Assembly: GCA_013298775.1 (NCBI GenBank)
Contig: JAAFIV010000023.1
Span: 18,635-82,634, forward strand
Direction of reading: 5' to 3'
Source of the DNA: Ignavibacteria bacterium
GTDB taxonomy: Bacteria > Bacteroidota > Ignavibacteria > Kapaibacteriales > UBA4661
DNA: 64,000 nucleotides
Positions within the stretch are counted from its first letter, which is position 1, and each line of letters begins with the position of its first letter. Of the stretch, positions 52,441-60,821 are shown piece by piece. Below the pieces are notes generated by a model, which was given only the letters and a program-made list of their open reading frames with translations, did not search any database and was not told where the DNA came from. Position numbers and translations under genes: made by a program.

Positions 52441-53019
52441 ATGGAAATCATTTTTTTTGTTGCGTGTTTGCTTTTGCTCATGTTTTCTGGGCTGGCAATG
52501 TTCGATGGATTTTACCTTCACATCCTGAAATACCGTCTCTATGAGCATCCCGAAAGCAAGGTTGAACATTGGACGCATCTCGTGCGAGCGGTTATTTTTC
52601 CGATAATTCTCATCTTGTTGTATCTCCGTACCGATACACTTGCTTTTTGGGTGGGAACAGCGTTTGTCGTACTCGACCTTATCACGCTCGGCGTAGATGC
52701 TTTTATGGAAGGTGAAAGCCGAGCATTTATGGGCGGTTTGCCGCGTTGGGAGTACATTTTGCATCTGTTTGTGAATGGCTTTCATTTTGCTGGATTAGCG
52801 GTGTATTATGTTGCCAGAATCCGCATCAATCCTGACTCTGTCAGCCTTGTGTCTTCCTTCGATGGTGTGTATTGGTATTCCATCTTTTCATGGATAGCAT
52901 TGCAAATGCTACCGGGCGCGATTTTGCTTGCGTTGGTGCATATTATTGTGGCTCATCCTCAAAGCGTCAAACTTTGGAATAAGGCTGTGTCTAAGATTTC
53001 ATGCTGCCTTCCAGCATAA
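52441..53019 (+). CDS. Membrane protein of the arsenic operon, unknown function
   Basis: A 192-aa protein with about five or six membrane helices (for example IIFFVACLLLLMFSGLAMF, AVIFPIILILLYLRT, YILHLFVNGFHFAGLAVYY). Conserved-looking polar residues include DGFYLHILKYRLYEHPESKVEHWTH with several His and Glu. The C terminus ends SKISCCLPA, a vicinal Cys pair like those in neighbouring gene products. It is not ArsB, Acr3 or ArsP by any motif I can see. A role in handling arsenic is inferred only from context. Confidence 0.75.
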   Translation: MEIIFFVACLLLLMFSGLAMFDGFYLHILKYRLYEHPESKVEHWTHLVRAVIFPIILILLYLRTDTLAFWVGTAFVVLDLITLGVDAFMEGESRAFMGGLPRWEYILHLFVNGFHFAGLAVYYVARIRINPDSVSLVSSFDGVYWYSIFSWIALQMLPGAILLALVHIIVAHPQSVKLWNKAVSKISCCLPA

Positions 53020-53050
53020 TTTTCTATTTTTTTTCTTCTTATTTTTTACT

Positions 53051-53887
53051 ATGAATACTGCACCAACACTTGATTCTTTCCACGTTCATTCTTCAGATGA
53101 ACTCAAATCCATTGTCCAAGAAAAATACGCTGCAATCGCTGAAACGAGCGTTAATGCTTGTGGTCCAGCGTGTGGCTGCGGACCAGTTTCCATCAGCACC
53201 GACAGCATTATGAACGAGGATTATTCTGCTTTACAAGGCTATGTCGCTGATGCGGATTTATCGCCCGGATGCGGCATCCCAACACAGTTTGCAAACATCA
53301 AAGCTGGCGATACGGTAATAGATTTAGGCTCTGGCGCGGGCAATGATGCCTTCGTCGCACGAGCAATTGTCGGCAATGCAGGACGCGTGATTGGCATTGA
53401 TTTCACCGAAGCAATGATTCAAAAAGCACGACAAAACAATACAAAACTAGGCTTTCCGAATGTGGAGTTTGTTCAAGGCGATATTGAAGCAATGCCGCTT
53501 GAAAGCTCGCTTGCAGATGTGGTTGTGAGTAATTGCGTATTGAATCTTGTTCCCAAAAAAGAGGCTGCCTTTCGTGAAATTTTCCGTGTTCTGAAAAATG
53601 GCGCACACTTCACTATTTCCGATATTGTACTGGAAGGCGAGTTGCCAAGCGGTATTCTGAAAGCGGCAGAAATGTATGCGGGATGCGTTTCGGGAGCAAT
53701 TCAAAAAAATGAGTATTTATCCATCATCAGCAATCTCGGCTTTACGGGCGTACATATCCCGAAAGAGCGTGAAATTATGCTGCCTGATGAACTCTTGAGC
53801 GCGTACATTTCAGCAGATGAAATTGCAACATTTCGCGCATCTGGCGCACGGTTGCTGAGTATCACGGTTATAGGAGAAAAGCCGTGA
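53051..53887 (+). CDS. arsM: Arsenite S-adenosylmethionine methyltransferase
   Basis: A 278-aa SAM-dependent methyltransferase. The cysteines correspond to the four known in eukaryotic-algal ArsM: C41/C43 (ACGPACGCGP), C74 (DLSPGCG), C162 (VVSNCVLNL) and C212 (YAGCVSGA). The last two are 50 residues apart as in CmArsM, where they bind As(III). SAM loop DLGSGAGNDAF lies at 91-101. It converts As(III) to methylated and finally volatile species. Its stop overlaps the GTG start of the next gene. Confidence 0.95.
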   Translation: MNTAPTLDSFHVHSSDELKSIVQEKYAAIAETSVNACGPACGCGPVSISTDSIMNEDYSALQGYVADADLSPGCGIPTQFANIKAGDTVIDLGSGAGNDAFVARAIVGNAGRVIGIDFTEAMIQKARQNNTKLGFPNVEFVQGDIEAMPLESSLADVVVSNCVLNLVPKKEAAFREIFRVLKNGAHFTISDIVLEGELPSGILKAAEMYAGCVSGAIQKNEYLSIISNLGFTGVHIPKEREIMLPDELLSAYISADEIATFRASGARLLSITVIGEKP

Positions 53888-54657
53888 ACACCGCATGGAA
53901 ACTTACTTTAGCAGTATTGTTCATAATGACTGACCACCATTGTACTTTTGCTCAATCATTACATCAATCTTCATCTCAACACGTATCTATGCGCCCTTCA
54001 GAATCTTCAGTGACTTCTTTTCCCAAATTATTTCCAACATTGAACACAACTATTCAACGTTTGGAGCAGGATTTTGCGGCAATTTCATCGGAAAGAAAAG
54101 AGCAACTACACCGCATTGCAGATTTTGTGCGCTCTTCAAATAAAGAACATGGTGTTGCGCGATTGACCTTTATTTGTACGCACAATTCACGGCGCAGCCA
54201 CATTGCTCAACTTTGGGCGAAAGCAGCAGCAGAATACTACGGAATACGGGGAGTAGAAACCTATTCCGGTGGTACGGAAACAACAGCGTTTAATCCTCGT
54301 GCGGTAGCAGCAATGCGACGTGTGGGGTTTATTGTTGAAGAAGAAAATGGAAAAGGAAGTACGGAAAATCCCGTGTATCGGGTTTCTTTTGGACAAACTC
54401 AGACGGCAATTACGGCATTTTCCAAAAGATACGACCACCCCTCAAACCCGCATCAACACTTTGCTGCCGTGATGGTATGCAGTCATGCCGAAGAGCATTG
54501 TCCTTTTATTTCTGGCGCGAACAAACGCTTATCTCTGCCGTACAATGACCCCAAAGAATTCGACGGTACACCGCTTGAAACCTCGAAGTATGACGAGCGC
54601 GTGCAGGAAATCGGACGCGATATGATATTTCTCATGTCGCACGTGATACAGCCTTGA
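53884..54657 (+). CDS. ArsC-like low-molecular-weight phosphatase with signal peptide
   Basis: A 257-aa protein of the LMW protein-tyrosine-phosphatase/arsenate reductase fold. The P-loop is C98-THNSR-R104 (CX5R) in RLTFICTHNSRRSHIAQ, and YNDPKEFDGT carries the general-acid Asp. Related bacterial proteins are about 200 aa and cytoplasmic. This one has an extra N terminus, WKLTLAVLFIMTDHHCTFAQ, that looks like a cleavable signal peptide. The GTG start overlaps the arsM stop (GTGA). If export is real, it would be an unusual periplasmic arsenate reductase; an internal start near 53989 would give a normal cytosolic enzyme. Confidence 0.85.
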   Translation: MNTAWKLTLAVLFIMTDHHCTFAQSLHQSSSQHVSMRPSESSVTSFPKLFPTLNTTIQRLEQDFAAISSERKEQLHRIADFVRSSNKEHGVARLTFICTHNSRRSHIAQLWAKAAAEYYGIRGVETYSGGTETTAFNPRAVAAMRRVGFIVEEENGKGSTENPVYRVSFGQTQTAITAFSKRYDHPSNPHQHFAAVMVCSHAEEHCPFISGANKRLSLPYNDPKEFDGTPLETSKYDERVQEIGRDMIFLMSHVIQP

Positions 54658-54686
54658 ACTCAAGAGCAATAAAACTTAGAAGTAGT

Positions 54687-54811
54687 AGTCCGTCAAACAA
54701 ATGTTTAGCGTCTTGTGGCTTGAGACAAGAGTGTCTGCGCTACCGCACAATACTGGCTTCGGTAGCACAGACACTCTTGTCTCAAGCCTCTTCAAATACA
54801 TTTGACAGACT
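54687..54811. mobile_element. Palindromic MITE-like element with AGTCYGTCAAA ends
   Basis: AGTCCGTCAAACAAATG and ATTTGACAGACT are inverted ends, flanked by AGTAGT on both sides (54681-54686 and 54812-54817), a likely 6-bp duplication. The core is the GTAGCACAGACACTCTTGTC palindrome. It occupies most of the gap after the arsenic operon. Confidence 0.7.
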
Positions 54812-54973
54812 AGTAGTTTCAAATACCATTTTGAAAATTCAGTAAATATGCTCAGTTTCGATGTCTTTCACGAAAGTTCTTGTCATAAGCAGAGAGCCAT
54901 GATGCACAAGCACTGCGGCACGAATGTACGTATAATTTCGCCGAGCAATCTTCTTTTCGCTTTTTGATGTTCC

Positions 54974-55594
54974 ATGACTGATATATCACTTCCAACCGAT
55001 TCGCCATACTACGAGCAAGTATTCGTGCGCTTCCTGAGAGAATATACTCCACTTTCCGATGAAGACATCTGCCGCGCCGCGCCGCTTTGGCACGAAAAAC
55101 GGTATGCGAAAAATGCTTTCTTTAATTCGCGAATGAATGTCTGTACATCGCTTGGATACGTGCTTGAAGGCGTATTCCGTGTGTATTATCTTGATGAAAA
55201 GGGCGAGGAAATTAATATCTTCTTTTTTGCCGAACACCAGTTTTGCGTTTCCTTTAAGAGTTTTACCACCCAAACCCCTTGCCAATACTACGTAGAAGCA
55301 CTCTCGGACGCGCTCGTCTTAGAAATTAGCTTTGCCGATTTACAAGAATTATACCGCACTTCGCATGGCTGGGAACGCTTCGGGCGACGCTTCGCTGAAG
55401 ATTGCTTCACCGTTTCACAGCTTCGCACCGAGAGTTTTCTCTTTCAAACGCCAGAAGAACGCTATCTGAGTTTTCAAGCGGTGTATCCTAACCTTGCATT
55501 GCGTATTTCACTCTCGCACATCGCATCGTTTCTGGGTATTCAGCTGCCTTCGTTATCTCGTATTCGTAAACGTTTGGCAGAGCGTGATAGCTAA
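54974..55594 (+). CDS. Crp/Fnr family transcriptional regulator
   Basis: A 206-aa protein with an N-terminal cyclic-nucleotide-binding-like beta barrel (SLGYVLEGVFRVYYLDEKGEEINIFFF) and a C-terminal helix-turn-helix (LRISLSHIASFLGIQLPSLSRIRKR). The cNMP-binding RxA/S motif is not obvious, so the effector may differ. It belongs to the Bacteroidota Crp-like group. It has its own gap from the arsenic operon. Two TPR cyclases elsewhere in the window could supply a cNMP signal, but a link is only conjecture. Confidence 0.88.
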   Translation: MTDISLPTDSPYYEQVFVRFLREYTPLSDEDICRAAPLWHEKRYAKNAFFNSRMNVCTSLGYVLEGVFRVYYLDEKGEEINIFFFAEHQFCVSFKSFTTQTPCQYYVEALSDALVLEISFADLQELYRTSHGWERFGRRFAEDCFTVSQLRTESFLFQTPEERYLSFQAVYPNLALRISLSHIASFLGIQLPSLSRIRKRLAERDS

Positions 55595-55647
55595 AAGAAT
55601 TTCATTACAACAACGTACAACACAAGAAATGATAAGGAATTGAAACA

Positions 55648-56226
55648 ATGCGTGTACTTGGCGTGGATCCCGGAAGTGTCGTTTGCGGATATGGTGTCGT
55701 CGAGAAAATTGGAAAAAATATTACCTTAATAGAATACGGCGTAATTGAAGCAAAACGCCAGCATGAAGACTTGCCTCTGCGCCTTAAAACCATCTACACA
55801 CGTCTTCAAAAGGTCATTGAGCGTTCATTGCCGGATGAATTGGCAATAGAAACTATCTTTTACAGTAAAAGTGTTCCCTCCATTATCAAACTCGCGCATG
55901 CCCGTTCTGCTGCCGTACTAGCGGCAGTGATGGCGGATGTCCCGACGGCTGAGTATGCACCGCGTTCTATTAAACGCTCCGTTACTGGAAATGGAAATGC
56001 CAGCAAAGAACAGGTACAATACATGGTACGCACACTCTTAAACATTGAGGAAACACCCGATTTCTATGATGCTACCGACGCTCTTGCGGTTGCGATTTGC
56101 CACTGCTATCAATTACAAACACTCAGCGGAAAAGGCGGAGCAAAGCGGGCTTCATCGTGGAAAGAGTTTATAGAGTTAAATCCTGAACGTGTGAAACCTC
56201 ATGCGAAAACATCCAAAAAAACGTGA
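55648..56226 (+). CDS. ruvC: Holliday-junction endonuclease RuvC
   Basis: A 192-aa RNase-H-fold resolvase. Catalytic acids D7 (VLGVDPGS), E68 (LAIETIF), D141 and D144 (YDATDALAVAI) match E. coli RuvC D7, E66, D138 and D141. Full length, with a short basic tail VKPHAKTSKKT. It resolves four-way junctions with RuvAB, whose genes are not in the window. Confidence 0.96.
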   Translation: MRVLGVDPGSVVCGYGVVEKIGKNITLIEYGVIEAKRQHEDLPLRLKTIYTRLQKVIERSLPDELAIETIFYSKSVPSIIKLAHARSAAVLAAVMADVPTAEYAPRSIKRSVTGNGNASKEQVQYMVRTLLNIEETPDFYDATDALAVAICHCYQLQTLSGKGGAKRASSWKEFIELNPERVKPHAKTSKKT

Positions 56227-56316
56227 AGAAGCAGTACCAATCTGAGACCAGAACGTTGTGGAGACACGGTCATTGAATTCCCAGCAGAATCATTACACAA
56301 AACGCCAATGTTTGCG

Positions 56317-57063
56317 TCATAAAATCTCCACCACATTCCCCTTAAACCCTCGCCCAATCGGTATCGCCATCCCCGCAATATCCAGCGTGGATGCGGTGTA
56401 GGAGGAAATCTTCTTCACCGCCACGATATACGAGCGGTGGACGCGCACGAACTCTTCTGAAGGCAGCATCAATTCCAGCGCATTCATGCTTTGCTTCGTA
56501 ATGAGTTTTTGCAAGCCGCCATGCGGTGTTTGGACGATAATCTGCACATAATCTTTCAGACTTTCCACCATGCAAACGTCCCGCAAAAACACTTTTACCA
56601 TTTTTCTCTCGACCCGAAAATAGAGAAATCGCTCGTCTGACGGTGTTTGAGAAGCCGCATCATTGCTTGCTCCACGAGTAGGCGCGATTTCTGGCAAATG
56701 CAAGCGTCGCGCAGCTTTCTGCACAGCGCGGAGAAAATGCGGAAACGAAATCGGCTTCAGCAAATAATCCACCACGTCCAATTCATAGCCTTGCAGCGCG
56801 TATTCATGGTACGCGGTGGTGAGAATTGTGAGCGGTGGTTTCTCCAGAGAACGCAGAAAATCTAGCCCCGTCAGGCGTGGCATGGTAATATCCAAAAACA
56901 TGAGTTCCACAGGCGTTCCTGCCAGTGCCTCGCGTTGCAGTATCTCGAAGGCATGAACCGCGCTTGGACACACGCTTACGAGCCGTAAGGTTGGCAGTGC
57001 GGCGACGTGCGTTTGCAGCACATCCAGCGCACGGGGTTCGTCGTCAATGAGGAGGCAGCGCAT
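56317..57063 (-). CDS. LytTR family response regulator
   Basis: A 248-aa regulator. Receiver domain: acidic pocket D8 and D9 (CLLIDDEPRA), phosphoacceptor D58 (ELMFLDITMPRL), T and K positions in ILTTAYHEYA and YLLKPI. LytTR DNA-binding domain from about 140 with KVFLRDVCMVESLKDYVQI and EEFVRVHRSYIVAVKKI. It is the likely partner of the LytS-like kinase two genes upstream in the same operon. Confidence 0.94.
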   Translation of the reverse strand: MRCLLIDDEPRALDVLQTHVAALPTLRLVSVCPSAVHAFEILQREALAGTPVELMFLDITMPRLTGLDFLRSLEKPPLTILTTAYHEYALQGYELDVVDYLLKPISFPHFLRAVQKAARRLHLPEIAPTRGASNDAASQTPSDERFLYFRVERKMVKVFLRDVCMVESLKDYVQIIVQTPHGGLQKLITKQSMNALELMLPSEEFVRVHRSYIVAVKKISSYTASTLDIAGMAIPIGRGFKGNVVEIL

Positions 57064-57089
57064 AGTGTGAGGGCTTGAGTATGGCGTAA

Positions 57090-57554
57090 TTACTTGGTTT
57101 GTTGGGTATTGGATTGGTATTTCGGGAACATTTTCCGTGAGCCGACTATCGTTGCCAAATCCTTAAATTCTTTGCCATCCACCAGCACTTTTTTGTGCTG
57201 TTGCCGTATTTTCCCGAACTCCTCCACAATCGCTTCATAGCCGCGCTCCGTTGGGTAGCCGACGGATACGACGATGTTCCACTCTGCCTTTTCATCTGCA
57301 CCAGCCTCGAAAACGTTGTATTCCAGTAATAATCCTTGTTCGGCGGCAATTTTATCGAGCGCAAACCAATTTTTTACGATGTACTCAATAGCCTTATCAG
57401 GCTTGGATTCGAGCGATTTGATGAAGGTATATTCATACACTTTGACTGATTTCTGAGGCGGTTGCGGCTGTTGAGCAAAAGCAGCAACACGAGGAATAAC
57501 AAGCCCTACAAGGCAAGCAATAAAGAAAAACGGGGAAATAACACGGCGATTCAT
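57090..57554 (-). CDS. Small secreted protein between kinase and regulator
   Basis: A 154-aa exported protein with a signal peptide ending at AAFAQQPQ. The mature part (VYEYTFIKSLESKPDKAIEYIVKNWFALDKIAAEQGL, then WNIVVSVGYPTERGYEAIVEEF) has a ferredoxin-like alpha/beta pattern resembling dimeric barrel proteins. Its start overlaps by 4 bp the stop of the kinase gene, so it is coupled to the two-component pair and may modulate sensing. No family name can be given. Confidence 0.72.
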   Translation of the reverse strand: MNRRVISPFFFIACLVGLVIPRVAAFAQQPQPPQKSVKVYEYTFIKSLESKPDKAIEYIVKNWFALDKIAAEQGLLLEYNVFEAGADEKAEWNIVVSVGYPTERGYEAIVEEFGKIRQQHKKVLVDGKEFKDLATIVGSRKMFPKYQSNTQQTK

Positions 57555-58741
57555 ACAAGACCTTCCTCGAAATTGTGGTGATAGAGGGTGTTTTTTTGCG
57601 ACGGAAAAAGCGAACTGGTCTCCAACTGAGCATTCAGCACGACTACAAACGTCTCGCTTTCATCATTGATGCTGAGGGTGTACTTTTCGGGATAGAGTAA
57701 ATCCAAACGTTTGCGAACATTCTGAAGCCCTAAGCCACTTGGAATCGTGCTTGGGGCGTATTCTTGATGGAAAATTTCATTGCAGGGTTCTGGTTTGCTA
57801 TTCATCAGGCGAAAGGTCAGAACATTAGATTTTATGCTAGTTTCAAGGCTTATCCAAGCAGTATCATTGCTTGCACTTACGCCATGTTTGAAGGCATTTT
57901 CCACAAAGGGCAAGAGAAGAAGCGGCGCAATGGCAACCGCCTCATAGTCCGCATTATTCCACGCAAGCGAGACATCTACGCGGTCGCCGAATCGCAAACA
58001 TTCAAGTTCGATGTAATTGCGAATAAGCTCAAGTTCGGTGCGAAGCGGAATGCGCTCTGCGGCACAGTCGTAGAGCATCGTCCGCAACATTGCCGAAAGC
58101 CGCAAGACCGCTTCGGGAGCGTCCGGCGAGGCTTGAAGCGTAAGCGCGTACACGCTGTTGAGCGTATTGAACAAAAAGTGTGGATGAATCTGCGCTTTGA
58201 GGCTTGAAAGCTCGGCTTCGAGGTTTTTTTGTACGAGAATTTGATTATCGCGCTGTTTTTCGTACCAGAGTTTGAGAAGTTTTATGCCAATGGCAAAGCC
58301 AAGAATAGAGCTTCCGCCTTTAACTGCCGTAGAAAACGCTGCGAACGTAGAATTCCACGGCGGAGCAAAGCCAAATGCTGTGCGAAGCGGAATGGCGACG
58401 TAGTGCGTTATGGGCAGGGAAATCAGCACTGCTGCGGTGTAGGTGGCAAGAAAGCCCAGCGCAAAGGCAATGTAGCGTTTTTGGAGAAAATACCCCAAAA
58501 TCAAGACGTAGAGCAGGCTGTAGGTTATCAGCAAATGACATGGCAAAAACACTAATGATTCCGTGAGCGATAGGATATATGCGGTGTTCACGCCCCAAAG
58601 AGTGCGCGGATTTTCACTGGCGAGTTTCACAGCATAAAGCCACGACAAAAAGAACCACCACCAGAGCCAAAAGCAGAGGTGCCGCGCCGCACGCCAAGAG
58701 CGGGCATTGGAGAAAACGAGGTTTGTGAAGAAGGTTTCCAT
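57551..58741 (-). CDS. LytS-like sensor histidine kinase (His_kinase family)
   Basis: A 396-aa inner-membrane kinase: four membrane helices (about 22-155), a coiled segment, then the PF06580-type phosphoacceptor box LKAQIHPHFLFNTLNSVYAL, where H188 or H186 is modified. The ATP-binding region has LLLLPFVENAFKHGVSA (N box) and GLGLQNVRKRLDLLY (G box). It is the first gene of the kinase-secreted protein-LytTR unit. Confidence 0.93.
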   Translation of the reverse strand: METFFTNLVFSNARSWRAARHLCFWLWWWFFLSWLYAVKLASENPRTLWGVNTAYILSLTESLVFLPCHLLITYSLLYVLILGYFLQKRYIAFALGFLATYTAAVLISLPITHYVAIPLRTAFGFAPPWNSTFAAFSTAVKGGSSILGFAIGIKLLKLWYEKQRDNQILVQKNLEAELSSLKAQIHPHFLFNTLNSVYALTLQASPDAPEAVLRLSAMLRTMLYDCAAERIPLRTELELIRNYIELECLRFGDRVDVSLAWNNADYEAVAIAPLLLLPFVENAFKHGVSASNDTAWISLETSIKSNVLTFRLMNSKPEPCNEIFHQEYAPSTIPSGLGLQNVRKRLDLLYPEKYTLSINDESETFVVVLNAQLETSSLFPSQKNTLYHHNFEEGLV

Positions 58742-58908
58742 GCGTGAAAATTACGCATTTGCAGGAAGTTTTTTGTGCAAAAATCGCTGAATGGCGGTAA
58801 ATCGTCGCTGAATAACCAAAATTTGCGCAATTGCAAGGCTTTGAACTGAGAAGAAAAATATGCAATTTACCCTGTGAACTTGTTCAACATTTTTTTGAGA
58901 AAAACACT

Positions 58909-59427
58909 ATGGAAACCGCACTCGAACTTGATTTTGAAGAGGATATTGCCCTTCAAGAGCCAAAATACGGTATTTCTGAATACGAATTAGAGCGAGGAAA
59001 ACCCATGCCAAACGAAATCCATAGCTTTGCGCAATCAAATCTCATTGTTGCGCTCACTTCGCGCTACAAAAAGCGGAATAAATTATTTTCCGAACTCACG
59101 ATTAAAGTTGGTGAAACAACAGCAACGCCAGATATTTCCATCTACCCGTACTACGAATTGGATTGGGCAAAACGTGTTCCTGCCGCAAAAGCCGAGCCGC
59201 CGCTCGTGGCAATAGAAATTATCTCGCCCTCACAAACACTGGTGGAAATGCTCGACAAAGCCGATATGTACTTCGCACACGGCGTGAAATCGTGCTGGAT
59301 TGTGCAGCCAGAATTGCAGATTATTTCCGTGCTGCATCCAAATGAACCGCCCAAAACCTTCACACAAGGAATGGTGCGCGATTCGGCGGTAGATATTGAA
59401 ATTCCGATTGAGGAAGTGTTTGAATAG
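58909..59427 (+). CDS. Uma2-family nuclease, tandem copy 1
   Basis: A 172-aa short-form Uma2 protein. PD-(D/E)xK-like core: ATPDISIYPYYELDW, then EPPLVAIEIISPSQTLVEM and CWIVQPELQIISVLHP, containing the expected Asp and Glu/Lys positions. The start at 58909 is common to all three copies (METALELDFEEDIAL). This copy is the most diverged of the three. Uma2 families expand in cyanobacteria and Bacteroidota; a nuclease activity is predicted from fold, not shown. Confidence 0.88.
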   Translation: METALELDFEEDIALQEPKYGISEYELERGKPMPNEIHSFAQSNLIVALTSRYKKRNKLFSELTIKVGETTATPDISIYPYYELDWAKRVPAAKAEPPLVAIEIISPSQTLVEMLDKADMYFAHGVKSCWIVQPELQIISVLHPNEPPKTFTQGMVRDSAVDIEIPIEEVFE

Positions 59428-59485
59428 TAGGTTGAATTCACGTATCACTATAAATTTTTTGAATACTTTTTGAGAAGCACATACT

Positions 59486-60004
59486 ATGGAAACCGCATTA
59501 GAACTTGATTTTGAAGAAGATATTGCTCTCATGGAGAGTGAATATACCATTTCTGATTACGAATTAGAACGAGGAAAACCTATGCCAACACGTAAACACG
59601 GCACTATTCAAACAAATTTGCTTGTTGCTTTATCAATGTACTACAAAAAGCGATTTCGTTTTATCTCCGAACTCACCATTGAACTCGGCAACAAAACTGC
59701 CGTGCCAGATATCAGTATTTATGAGCATTTTACCATCGAATGGGAAGAAGATGAGCCAGCCGTCATGGTAGAACCGCCGCTTGTGGCAATAGAAATCATT
59801 TCTCCCTCGCAAACATTCACAGAAATGCGCGATAAAGCGCGGAAATACTTCGCTCAAGGCGTGAAATCCTGCTGGATTGTGCAACCAGAACTCAAGATTA
59901 TTTCGATTTTGCATCCCAGCGAACCGCCAATCACCTTTACGCAAGGTCTGGTGCGCGATTCGGCGGTGGATATTGAAATTCCGATTGAGGAAGTGTTTGA
60001 ATAG
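59486..60004 (+). CDS. Uma2-family nuclease, tandem copy 2
   Basis: A 172-aa protein nearly identical to copy 3 and clearly related to copy 1. Core: AVPDISIYEHFTIEW, PPLVAIEIISPSQTFTEM, KSCWIVQPELKIISIL. Its start lies exactly 577 bp after that of copy 1, and the spacer before it is nearly the same as that before copy 3, so the last duplication included the intergenic region. Confidence 0.9.
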   Translation: METALELDFEEDIALMESEYTISDYELERGKPMPTRKHGTIQTNLLVALSMYYKKRFRFISELTIELGNKTAVPDISIYEHFTIEWEEDEPAVMVEPPLVAIEIISPSQTFTEMRDKARKYFAQGVKSCWIVQPELKIISILHPSEPPITFTQGLVRDSAVDIEIPIEEVFE

Positions 60005-60062
60005 TAGGTTGAATTCACGTATCACCATAAATCTTTTGAATACTTTTTGAGAAGCACATACT

Positions 60063-60581
60063 ATGGAAACCGCATTAGAACTTGATTTTGAAGAAGATAT
60101 TGCTCTCATGGAGAGTGAATATACCATTTCTGATTACGAATTAGAACGAGGAAAGCCCATGCCAACACGTAAACACGGTACGACACAAGCAAATTTACTT
60201 GCACTACTTATTGTTCGATACAAAAAGCGATTTCGTTTTATCTCCGAACTCACCATTGAACTCGGCGAAAAAACTGCCGTGCCAGACATCAGTATTTATG
60301 AGCATTTTGCCATTGAATGGGAAGAAGATGAGCCAGCCGTCATGGTAGAACCACCGCTTGTGGCAATAGAAATCATTTCTCCCTCGCAAACATTCACAGA
60401 AATGCGCGATAAAGCGCGGAAATACTTTGCTCAAGGCGTGAAATCCTGCTGGATTGTGCAGCCAGAACTCAAGATTATTTCGATTTTGCATCCCAACGAA
60501 CCAACGAAAACCTTCACGCAAGGCATGGTGCGCGATTCGGCGGTAGATGTTGAAATTCCGATTGAGGAAGTGTTTGAGTAA
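60063..60581 (+). CDS. Uma2-family nuclease, tandem copy 3
   Basis: A 172-aa protein. It differs from copy 2 mainly in the region TTQANLLALLIVRYKKR and a few C-terminal residues, while the N terminus METALELDFEEDIALMESEY and most silent positions agree. Start is 577 bp after copy 2. The repeat ends here: the sequence after the stop differs from that after copies 1 and 2. Confidence 0.9.
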   Translation: METALELDFEEDIALMESEYTISDYELERGKPMPTRKHGTTQANLLALLIVRYKKRFRFISELTIELGEKTAVPDISIYEHFAIEWEEDEPAVMVEPPLVAIEIISPSQTFTEMRDKARKYFAQGVKSCWIVQPELKIISILHPNEPTKTFTQGMVRDSAVDVEIPIEEVFE

Positions 60582-60821
60582 TCCTCGAAATGAGTTGTCT
60601 ATTCTCTCATGCCCTTCAAACCTCATGTCTGAAGGGCATTGTTGTTTTCAGGAAACGAGGATTTCTCACGGAAACGGTGCAGGCAAATCGGTACAACTCA
60701 CTTGCCAATTATTCCTTTTCACCCTGCAATTTTACCACTTCACCCGAAATCTCTGTAACGGCTTGTGTTTCGCGTGTATTTTACCAACAATCAACGATTC
60801 CTTCATTTCTCAAGGAACATC

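Larger units (their letters stand above)
58909..60062 (+). repeat. 577-bp tandem unit (gene plus spacer)
   Basis: Starts of the three Uma2 genes are spaced 577 and 577 bp. The spacers after copies 1 and 2 share TAGTAGGTTGAATTCACG and TTTTTGAGAAGCACATACT with very few differences. The third copy's gene follows at 60063 without its spacer. Confidence 0.92.
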
